Shown here one piece after another: positions 44,623 to 52,206 of a stretch of 64,000 nucleotides of DNA. The position numbers and the translations under genes were made by a program. The notes beneath the pieces were generated by a model, which was given only the letters and a program-made list of their open reading frames with translations, made no database searches and was not told the DNA's origin. Position 1 is the stretch's first letter, and each line of letters starts with the position of its first letter. Origin of the DNA: Gammaproteobacteria bacterium 28-57-27 (lineage in GTDB: Bacteria; Pseudomonadota; Gammaproteobacteria; Halothiobacillales; Halothiobacillaceae); contig NCGK01000001.1 of assembly GCA_002281735.1 (NCBI GenBank), forward strand, positions 1-64,000, in the 5' to 3' direction.

Positions 44623-44635
44623 TAAGTGACTAACG

Positions 44636-47600
44636 ATGTTTCATAAAGTACTCATTGCCAATCGCGGCGCTATTGCGTGTCGCATCATTCGAACCCTTAA
44701 GAAAATGGGGATCGCTTCCGTGGCGGTCTACTCCGAGGCTGACCGTCATGCACGCCATGTGGCAGAAGCTGACGAGGCCGTGTTCATTGGCCCGGCTCCT
44801 GCATCCGAGAGTTATCTGGATCAGGCGAAAATTCTGGAAGCCGCTCGGGTCACGGGTGCCGGAGCCATCCACCCCGGCTATGGTTTCCTCAGTGAAAACG
44901 CCGGTTTTGCTGAAGCCTGTGCGGTAGCGGGCATTGCGTTCATCGGCCCAACGCCGCAACAGATGCGTGATTTCGGCTTAAAGCACACCGCACGTGAGCT
45001 GGCCGAGAAAAATTCGGTGCCTTTGTTGCCAGGTTCCGGCCTGCTGGATGATGTCGCCCATGCCCTGCGGGAAGGCGAGCGCATCGGTTATCCTGTGATG
45101 CTGAAGAGTACGGCGGGTGGTGGCGGTATCGGCATGAAATTATGCTGGACAGCCGATCAGCTCCACGAGGCCTACGACTCCGTAGAGCGCTTGTCGCGCA
45201 GCAACTTCAGTCAGGGCGGTCTGTTCCTGGAGAAATACGTCGAGCAGGCCCGACACATCGAAGTGCAGATTTTCGGTGACGGCAAAGGTCGGGTTGTCTC
45301 GTTGGGCGAGCGGGACTGCTCTGTGCAGCGGCGCAACCAGAAAGTCATCGAGGAAACACCGGCGCCCGGTCTGGACGAATCCCTTCGAACCGCGCTGTGG
45401 GACGCGGCGACCCGCCTCGGGCAAGCCGTAAATTATCAATCCGCCGGTACGGTCGAATTCGTGTACGACGTGAAGAATGCCGCGTTTTACTTCCTTGAAG
45501 TGAACACACGCCTGCAGGTTGAGCACGGCGTGACCGAGGAGGTGACTGGGGTTGATCTTGTGGAGTGGATGGTGCGTGTGGCGGCAGGTGAGCTGCCCGC
45601 GTTGGCATCGTTCGTGTTCGCGCCACAGGGGCATTCGGTTCAGGTTCGGTTGTACGCGGAAGACCCGGGTAAGCAGTTCCAGCCCAGTTCCGGCTTGCTG
45701 AATGCTGTCGTCTTTCCCGATCATTCCAGCCCCGAGGGCATCCGGATTGATTCGTGGATCGAGACCGGCACGGAGGTTTCCGCCTACTATGATCCGATGC
45801 TCGCCAAGGTCATTTCCCATGGTGCCGATCGTACGGCGGCGCTGGCGCAATTGAGTCAAGCGCTGGTACAAACCCAGATTTACGGCATTGAAACCAACCT
45901 GGAATACCTGCAGCAGGTGCTTACGGATTCCGTATTCGTTGCGGGCAAGCAGACCACCCGTTACCTCGACCAGTTCAGATTTTCCCCGAGAACCATCGAT
46001 GTGTTGTCGCCGGGCACGCAAACCATGATTCAGGATTACCCGGGTCGGGTCGGTTATTGGTCTATCGGCGTGCCGCCCTCGGGTCCGATGGACAATCTGG
46101 CCTTCCGCGTTGCCAACCGTCTGGTGGGCAATCCCGAACACGCCGCTGGTCTGGAAATGACCATTACCGGGCCGAATCTTCGTTTCAATGTGGCAACCAC
46201 CATCGCCCTGACCGGGGCGCGTATGAAGGCGGAACTCGATGGCGCGCTGGTGCCGTATGGTCAGCCGGTTGTCGTGGCCGCAGGTTCCGTGCTCAAGCTC
46301 AAGAACATTCAGGGCGGCGGCAGCCGAACCTATCTGGCGCTGCAAGGCGGTCTGGATGCGGCGGATTACATGGGTAGCAAGGCCACCTTCACACTGGGGC
46401 AGTTCGGCGGCCATGCCGGGCGGTGTCTGCGGGCAGGCGATGTGCTCCGTCTGGATCAGTTGAGCACCACGCCTGAGTCGGCTGTGGCTGCACCGGAAGC
46501 TCTGATTCCCGAGTGCACGAAGCATTGGGATATTGCGGTGATGTACGGTCCGCACGGCGCGCCGGATTTCTTTACGGATAATGACATTTCAATGTTCTTC
46601 GCCACTGACTGGCAGGTGCATTACAACTCGAGCCGAACCGGCGTACGTCTGATCGGCCCCAAACCGACATGGGCGCGAACAGATGGTGGCGAGGCGGGAC
46701 TGCATCCCTCGAATATCCACGACAACGCCTATGCCATCGGCGCGGTGGATTTCACCGGGGATATGCCGGTGATTCTTGGTCCTGATGGCCCGAGTCTCGG
46801 GGGGTTTGTCTGTCCAGTGACCATCATCCAGGCCGAGCTCTGGAAAATGGGGCAATTGACCCCGGGCGACACGATTCGTTTCTACTGCGTGGATTACCCG
46901 CAGGCCCAGACGCTGGCTTTGGCGCAAGATGAGGCCATCGCACACTTGTCCGCACCGAAGGTAATGGAAATTAAGCCACAAACGGCAGGCGATACCGTTT
47001 CTCCGATTCTGTATCGAACCGCTGGCTCCGAAGACGAGATTGCGGTCTGCTACCGCCAGGCGGGCGATCGCTCGTTGTTGATCGAATACGGCCCGCTCGT
47101 GCTCGATCTCGATCTGCGGTTCCGTGTGCATGCGTTGATGACCTGGATGCAGAATGCGGCCATTCCGGGTGTGCTGGATCTTACGCCGGGTATTCGTTCA
47201 TTGCAGGTCCAGTATGATGGTCGCGTGCTGTCGCAGTCCGAACTTGTTCACGTGATGCAGCAGGCCGAGGCCAGCCTTCCCGCGATTGATGACATGACCG
47301 TGCCGAGCCGGATCGTTCACCTACCGCTGTCCTGGGATGATCCGGCCACACGGTTGGCGATCGAGAAATACATGCAATCCGTGCGCCCCGACGCGCCGTG
47401 GTGCCCCAGCAATATCGAATTCATCCGTCGAATCAATGGGCTGGACTCCATCGAGGAAGTGAAGGACATCCTGTTCAACGCCCACTATCTGGTGATGGGT
47501 TTGGGCGATGTCTACCTCGGAGCGCCGGTCGCCACGCCACTTGATCCCCGGCATCGTCTGGTGACCACGAAATACAACCCGGCACGCACCTGGACGCCAG

Positions 47601-48262
47601 AGAACGCAGTCGGCATTGGCGGCGCCTATCTGTGCGTCTACGGTATGGAAGGGCCGGGGGGCTATCAGTTCGTCGGGCGTACGGTTCAAATGTGGAACCG
47701 CTACCGACAGACCGGGGACTTCACCGACGGCAAACAATGGCTGTTGCGGTTCTTTGACCAGCTCCGGTTCTATCCTGTGGGCGCGGACGAACTCATGCAG
47801 TTGCGCGAGGATTTCATCCAAGGGAAGTTCAAGCTCAAGATCGAGGAAACCGAACTCAAACTGGTTGATTACCGGGCTTTTCTAGCCGCCAATCAGGATT
47901 CGATCGAGACTTTCAAATTAAAACAGCAAGCCGCTTTCGATGAAGAGCGCGAGCGCTGGGCTCAGGCCGGGCAAGCGAACGAAACGCCGGATTTCACGGA
48001 GACCAATCTCGTCGAAATCGACGCGGCCGTCATTCCACCCGGTTGCATTGCACTCCCCTCACCGGTCACCGGAAATATCTGGCAATTGCACGTACAGCCG
48101 GGCGACATCATCGAAATTGAGCAGGTCATGCTGATCGTGGAAGCCATGAAAATGGAAATTGCAATTCAGTCCGATGAAACCGGTACAGTGGTCGAAATCC
48201 TGTGCGAACAGGGTACTGCGGTTACCGCAGGGCAAACGCTACTGATTATCAAACCGGATTAA
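44636..48262 (+). CDS. Biotin-dependent urea/guanidine carboxylase
   Basis: A 1208-aa multidomain enzyme. Residues 1-450 are biotin carboxylase ([12 protein letters not shown] loop, [18 protein letters not shown]). Residues about 470-780 are a KipA/AHS2 domain ([16 protein letters not shown]). Residues about 800-1120 are AHS1 and the carboxyltransferase region. Residues 1135-1208 are the biotin carrier, with Lys1172 in VEAMKMEI. It carboxylates urea to allophanate or guanidine to carboxyguanidine with ATP and bicarbonate. The DUF1989 pair and the leader favour guanidine. The DUF1989 genes lie upstream; the allophanate hydrolase is convergent. Confidence 0.93.
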   Translation: MFHKVLIANRGAIACRIIRTLKKMGIASVAVYSEADRHARHVAEADEAVFIGPAPASESYLDQAKILEAARVTGAGAIHPGYGFLSENAGFAEACAVAGIAFIGPTPQQMRDFGLKHTARELAEKNSVPLLPGSGLLDDVAHALREGERIGYPVMLKSTAGGGGIGMKLCWTADQLHEAYDSVERLSRSNFSQGGLFLEKYVEQARHIEVQIFGDGKGRVVSLGERDCSVQRRNQKVIEETPAPGLDESLRTALWDAATRLGQAVNYQSAGTVEFVYDVKNAAFYFLEVNTRLQVEHGVTEEVTGVDLVEWMVRVAAGELPALASFVFAPQGHSVQVRLYAEDPGKQFQPSSGLLNAVVFPDHSSPEGIRIDSWIETGTEVSAYYDPMLAKVISHGADRTAALAQLSQALVQTQIYGIETNLEYLQQVLTDSVFVAGKQTTRYLDQFRFSPRTIDVLSPGTQTMIQDYPGRVGYWSIGVPPSGPMDNLAFRVANRLVGNPEHAAGLEMTITGPNLRFNVATTIALTGARMKAELDGALVPYGQPVVVAAGSVLKLKNIQGGGSRTYLALQGGLDAADYMGSKATFTLGQFGGHAGRCLRAGDVLRLDQLSTTPESAVAAPEALIPECTKHWDIAVMYGPHGAPDFFTDNDISMFFATDWQVHYNSSRTGVRLIGPKPTWARTDGGEAGLHPSNIHDNAYAIGAVDFTGDMPVILGPDGPSLGGFVCPVTIIQAELWKMGQLTPGDTIRFYCVDYPQAQTLALAQDEAIAHLSAPKVMEIKPQTAGDTVSPILYRTAGSEDEIAVCYRQAGDRSLLIEYGPLVLDLDLRFRVHALMTWMQNAAIPGVLDLTPGIRSLQVQYDGRVLSQSELVHVMQQAEASLPAIDDMTVPSRIVHLPLSWDDPATRLAIEKYMQSVRPDAPWCPSNIEFIRRINGLDSIEEVKDILFNAHYLVMGLGDVYLGAPVATPLDPRHRLVTTKYNPARTWTPENAVGIGGAYLCVYGMEGPGGYQFVGRTVQMWNRYRQTGDFTDGKQWLLRFFDQLRFYPVGADELMQLREDFIQGKFKLKIEETELKLVDYRAFLAANQDSIETFKLKQQAAFDEERERWAQAGQANETPDFTETNLVEIDAAVIPPGCIALPSPVTGNIWQLHVQPGDIIEIEQVMLIVEAMKMEIAIQSDETGTVVEILCEQGTAVTAGQTLLIIKPD

Positions 48263-48273
48263 GGTGGACAATA

Positions 48274-48305
48274 AAAGCAGGGGAGAATTGGACTTCCCCC
48301 GCTTT
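48274..48305. terminator. Bidirectional terminator
   Basis: AAAGC-A-GGGGA pairs with TCCCC-C-GCTTT with one internal mismatch. It lies between the convergent carboxylase and allophanate hydrolase genes and has A/T-rich flanks on both sides. The 48306-48447 stretch shows no other feature. Confidence 0.75.
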
Positions 48306-48447
48306 CGTAGACATTTTTTAACTTCCATAAAATCATGGCGCGCCTTCCACTTGCGCACCAATGTCCTCAATGAGATGGCGCATCACGTCGCGCCCTAAGA
48401 ATAACGGAAATCGATTTGGGCTGATTGAATCGCCCGGGATGCGACAC

Positions 48448-50241
48448 TTAGGTAATTCCTTTGGGTTGCGGCGCCAGAGGAGGATTGCTGCGGGCGGTGA
48501 TGTAGGCACGCCAGCCGCCAAATTCAGTCACATCCTGTGCATCCACCAAAGCACGTGGCTCGCAGATAAAGCCTGTTACGGTGCTGCCATCGGCCAGCGT
48601 GAGCGTGCCTAATCCCAAGGGCGCTGGGATTTCCGCTAAAAAGTCGGCAACTTGTGTGCGAGGCAATGCCCAGACTTCTACGATGATGGCCGCGCCAGCC
48701 GTATCGAATACCAAACCCGGCTTAGGCGGTGTGGTGTTAGCCAGTGCATACAATTTGTAGCTGGCCGCCGTAGTGGTGGTTTTAAGCAAACGCGCGCCGC
48801 GCGAGGTGAGCTGGCCATTCAATGGCATGCCCGTTAAATGCGCGCCCACAACCGCCAAGGCGAGTTCATCAGGTTGCACTTTTGCCTGTGGCCGCAGGGG
48901 TTCTTGGCGTAAGACTCGACCAATCGCCTCCAAGCGCGCATCAGCCCAAGCCTCGGCAATTAAGGTCACACCAAACGGCAAACCATCAGCGCGGAAATTA
49001 GCCGGAATCGCCAAGGCAGATAAATCGGCCAAATTCACAAAATTGGTATAGGTGCCGAGTTCCGAATTGCGTGCCACAGGTTCAGCCAGCATGGCTTCAA
49101 TCGTGGGAAAGGTGGGTGAAGTGGGTACAACCAGGGCATCAAACGGGGCGAGCGCAGTTTGAATTTCTCGGGCGAGCGCAGCCCGTTCGTATTCGGCCTT
49201 AAACGTATCGACGGCAGAAAAACGAGCGCCCGACTGCACGATGCCACGCACTACCGGATGAATCGCTTCGGGCTGGTTTTGCGCAAAATCAAAAATTGCA
49301 GCTAAGCGTTCAGCCACCCACGGGCCGTTATAGAGCAAGGGTGCAAGGGCAAAAAAAGGCGTGGGGTCAATTTCGGTTAATACGATGCCGCGCGCAGCCA
49401 AGTCATCCACATACGCCTGCCACGCCGCTTGCTGCTGGCTATCACCGAACCAGCTTAAATTCTTAAATGTGGCAAGCTTTGGCATAGGGTTTACCGAATG
49501 GTACGCCAGTGGCTGGGGCTGCCTTGAATATGGATCAGCCGAATCGAAACCGGCTGCAACCGCTAAAGCCGCTTGTGCATCATCGATACTGTGCGCAAAA
49601 ATCGATACGCAATCGAGTGTGCGGCAGGCGGGCAGCACCCCGCTGGTGCTTATCATGCCCTTGGTCGGCTTCAAGCCCACCAGATTGTTAAACCCAGCCG
49701 GAATGCGGCCAGAGCCCGCCGTATCGGTGCCCAATGCAAAGGCAACCTCACCTAAAGCCACTGCCACCGCCGAGCCCGAGCTTGACCCACCGGACACATA
49801 CGCCTCATTAAAAACCGAATGCGGAATACCAAACGGCGTGCGGGTGCCATTTAAACCCGTAGCGAATTGATCCAGATTGGTTTTGCCGATGCATATCGCG
49901 CCAGCCTCTTTAAGCTTGGCAACCACAAACGCATCGCGCTCGGGGGTATAGGCAAACTCAGGGCAACCCGCCGTGGTGGGCATACCTGCGACATCAATAT
50001 TGTCTTTAACAGCGAAGGGTACGCCATACAGCGGCAACGCCGAATCAGCGTCGAGTAGGTTATTAATACTGGCGTCAAGCGTGGCTACTGAGACCAGTTC
50101 AATCCATTGCCGCGCATCATCGTTATGCCAGGTGTTGAGCAGGCTCTGGTGCTGATCGCGTAACGTTTGCGCGGCGAGTTCCGGTTGATTGCGCCAAAGA
50201 GTGCACCAATCGGTAATGGATTTGAGTTCAACGGCGGCCAT
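48448..50241 (-). CDS. atzF: Allophanate hydrolase
   Basis: AtzF (597 aa) hydrolyses allophanate to carbon dioxide and ammonia, the last step for urea or guanidine carboxylase products. The amidase domain (1-450) contains the Lys79-Ser153-Ser177 triad, visible as FAVKDNIDVAG, GGSSSGSAVA and GTDTAGSGRI. The C-terminal 140 residues form the second AtzF domain (GAHLTGMPLNGQLTSRGARLL). It is transcribed toward the carboxylase. Its region is slightly richer in A and T than its neighbours, which may mean separate acquisition. Confidence 0.95.
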   Translation of the reverse strand: MAAVELKSITDWCTLWRNQPELAAQTLRDQHQSLLNTWHNDDARQWIELVSVATLDASINNLLDADSALPLYGVPFAVKDNIDVAGMPTTAGCPEFAYTPERDAFVVAKLKEAGAICIGKTNLDQFATGLNGTRTPFGIPHSVFNEAYVSGGSSSGSAVAVALGEVAFALGTDTAGSGRIPAGFNNLVGLKPTKGMISTSGVLPACRTLDCVSIFAHSIDDAQAALAVAAGFDSADPYSRQPQPLAYHSVNPMPKLATFKNLSWFGDSQQQAAWQAYVDDLAARGIVLTEIDPTPFFALAPLLYNGPWVAERLAAIFDFAQNQPEAIHPVVRGIVQSGARFSAVDTFKAEYERAALAREIQTALAPFDALVVPTSPTFPTIEAMLAEPVARNSELGTYTNFVNLADLSALAIPANFRADGLPFGVTLIAEAWADARLEAIGRVLRQEPLRPQAKVQPDELALAVVGAHLTGMPLNGQLTSRGARLLKTTTTAASYKLYALANTTPPKPGLVFDTAGAAIIVEVWALPRTQVADFLAEIPAPLGLGTLTLADGSTVTGFICEPRALVDAQDVTEFGGWRAYITARSNPPLAPQPKGIT

Positions 50242-50380
50242 AATGCCATTCCTTCCTGGATGTTAACTGGTATACAAGAGATAGCGAAAATGATGCCAAC
50301 ACCGTTGATATTTTAAAAAATTAAAAATCAATTAGATAGGTATTTTTTATGTGATTCTTACTCTGCGGGTTTCGCACCAG

Positions 50381-50722
50381 TTAAATGCAACGCGCGCAGG
50401 TTTTTGTTTGATTTTGGTGCGTACGTGTCACATCCCGCACGATCTTAAGGAATTCACGGGTCACCGCCAGCAGCTCATCCAGCGGCAGCAGTATTTTGCG
50501 CAGCTTGACCACGATCAACTCCTGCGCAGGGGGGAGCGTGGTTTGCAGGCGATGTGCCGCATGCGAAGCATCGTTGAAATTCGTGCGTTTTTTCCACTTG
50601 CGTACCGTGGATTCTGCGATGCCGTAACGGAGGGCAAAGTTCGCGACCGCTTCGCGGCTGGCGGCCATCTCGGCACGCACCGCCGGGGTCGTACGCGCAT
50701 TCTTGTGGAGGCTGATCATCAT
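50381..50722 (-). pseudogene. Truncated transposase (helix-turn-helix part, possibly IS481 type)
   Basis: The frame begins MMISLHKNARTTPAVRAEM and carries the helix-turn-helix YGIAESTVRKWKKR. After LLAVTREFL the homology stops and about 20 unrelated residues lead to a stop. The catalytic domain is absent. It is the second transposase remnant flanking the nitrogen locus. The 50242-50380 gap shows no other feature. Confidence 0.65.
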
Positions 50723-50786
50723 GTCGGAGTCCTCTCGGTCATACAGGAGCTCGCGCGAAGACCATCCAGAAAATGGCGCAAAGCGA

Positions 50787-51689
50787 TCAGGCGGATGTCG
50801 CCGACTGCCCCGGCCAAAGCCACGCTTTGAGCTCATCCTGATTCGCCAGAACGATTTGCTGCACTTTCGGATCGGGATGCTCTCGACCTGGCTCGATCTG
50901 CATCAGACGCAAAAAGTACGGTACCAAGGCCGCACGCACGCGCTGGGTGATCTGTCCATCCACCATGCCATAGTCCTCGGCAATAATGGCCTGTTGGGCA
51001 GGGGGCAATTCGGGGTGGGGGTGAACCTGCACACCCACTTCAGTGTTCCAAAGTGCATCACCCTCCAATCCCACACTCGGCGCATCCAGTACCACCGGCG
51101 CACCGCGCACCCGCGCCAACACGAATTCGCGGAATTCGCCATGCGTATCGCTGAACGCGCGCACATGCCAGCGAAAACCACTGAACACCAGGGTATGCGG
51201 CGAAAGCACCAGCTCGGTCGGCTCGGGGCGGTTCATTGACTGATAGGCTAGACGCAGCTTGACCTTGTTATACGCCGCCATGCTGATCGCACGGAACACC
51301 TTCAGATCCAGCTCACGCTCCATCGGACGCAACAATGCCACCGCCGGAGCCTGTGTTGCCAGCGCCAACACCGGCCCATCCCCATGCGGCACGGCGCTCA
51401 ACACCTCCAACAGCTCGGAAGTCTTCCCCGTCAGCAACAGCGGATCAAAGTCCGCACCCGCCTCATAAAACTTCTTCGACTTGTTGTACGCCAGATTCAT
51501 CGGGCGCAAGGCCTGATACACCGCGAAATCCTTCGATGCCTGCGCCCGGCTGATGCCGAACGTCTCCGTCAGCGCCTGTGTACGCACCCAACCGGACAAC
51601 AACAGCGTGCTTTCCAGCAGCTTCAGGCGCTGGCGCACATCCCATTTCAACATAGCGGAAGACATTGGCAATTCGTTCATGCGCGCCAT
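50787..51689 (-). CDS. WYL-domain transcriptional regulator (BrxR/CapW-like)
   Basis: A 300-aa regulator with an N-terminal winged helix (RLKLLESTLLLSGWVRTQALTE, ISRAQASKDFAVYQAL), a WYL domain (about 120-200, with VKLRLAYQSMNRPEP and VFSGFRWHVRAFSD) and a C-terminal WCX-like extension. This layout is that of BrxR/CapW repressors beside phage-defence operons. It diverges from the cas genes, and two matching operators lie between. ATG at 51689 is used; 51680 is also possible. Repression of cas genes, lifted by a signal of infection, is inferred. Confidence 0.88.
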   Translation of the reverse strand: MARMNELPMSSAMLKWDVRQRLKLLESTLLLSGWVRTQALTETFGISRAQASKDFAVYQALRPMNLAYNKSKKFYEAGADFDPLLLTGKTSELLEVLSAVPHGDGPVLALATQAPAVALLRPMERELDLKVFRAISMAAYNKVKLRLAYQSMNRPEPTELVLSPHTLVFSGFRWHVRAFSDTHGEFREFVLARVRGAPVVLDAPSVGLEGDALWNTEVGVQVHPHPELPPAQQAIIAEDYGMVDGQITQRVRAALVPYFLRLMQIEPGREHPDPKVQQIVLANQDELKAWLWPGQSATSA

Positions 51690-51709
51690 TGTGCAGTCTG
51701 AACATGATG

Positions 51710-51726
51710 TGTCAACAAAAACAACA
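51710..51726. promoter_or_regulatory. WYL operator O1, over the regulator's -35 box
   Basis: TGTCAACAAAAACAACA shares 14 of 17 bases with O2. Its TGTCAA is the complement of a perfect TTGACA -35 box for the regulator, with a CACAAT-like -10 at correct spacing. Binding here would give autoregulation. Confidence 0.65.
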
Positions 51727-51734
51727 CAAGAAAG

Positions 51735-51763
51735 TTGACGCGTTGATTTTGTGTGTCTACTAT
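51735..51763 (+). promoter_or_regulatory. Sigma70 promoter toward the cas genes
   Basis: TTGACG (51735-51740), 17 bases, then TACTAT (51758-51763). Transcription should start near 51770, inside operator O2. Confidence 0.7.
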
Positions 51764-51768
51764 CAATG

Positions 51769-51789
51769 CATGTCGATAAAAACGACATG
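51769..51789. promoter_or_regulatory. WYL operator O2, at the cas transcription start
   Basis: The core TGTCGATAAAAACGACA has perfect TGTCG/CGACA arms, extended by CA and TG on the two sides. It covers the predicted start of the plus-strand transcript, a classical repressor position. Confidence 0.7.
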
Positions 51790-51814
51790 TTTCACCCATC
51801 AAAGGAGAAAACTC

Positions 51815-52120
51815 ATGAGCAGTTACATCGATGCTGAAAGCAAATACTGGGTAGAAGTGTTTATGGCTTGCCGTCTGGCGGGGGAGGGCGTGAGATTGGA
51901 TGACTTCCTAGCCACTCCAGAAGCCATCCTGCACACCTTCGGCATGTCCGATGCGCCGGAGATCATGGCTCAAGGGTTCCTGCCATTACTTCCCCGTCAG
52001 GCGCGGGTGCGCGCTCGCTTAGAGCGTTTGGATGCAGTGAATGAGGAGATGGTTAGGCTGGCGCCGAAATGGGTGGGTGGGAAGTATTCTGGGCAGAGCG
52101 GCGCGCTTGCGGCAGCTTGA
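51815..52120 (+). CDS. Unknown 101-aa protein between the operators and cas3
   Basis: A 101-aa soluble protein with a good ribosome-binding site (AAAGGAGA). Sequence features: MSSYIDAESKYWVEVFMACR, then RLDDFLATPEAILHTFG, and a basic Arg-rich helix RQARVRARLERLD. No recognised family. It is the first gene after the operator-controlled promoter, 86 bases before cas3, so it is co-regulated with the CRISPR-Cas genes. It may be an accessory regulator or effector, or an unrelated gene. Context is the only guide. Confidence 0.7.
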   Translation: MSSYIDAESKYWVEVFMACRLAGEGVRLDDFLATPEAILHTFGMSDAPEIMAQGFLPLLPRQARVRARLERLDAVNEEMVRLAPKWVGGKYSGQSGALAAA

Positions 52121-52206
52121 TCGATATGATTAATCGGGAATGTGTTGATTGATGACCCATGCGTCCCACATTCGGGCAAGCGCTGAACGTCTATAGGGAG
52201 AAGGCT

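Noticed and set aside
48333-48521. A 62-codon minus-strand frame overlapping the end of atzF
   Set aside because: It overlaps the conserved C-terminus of atzF and has no ribosome-binding site; the non-overlapping part shows no recognisable family.
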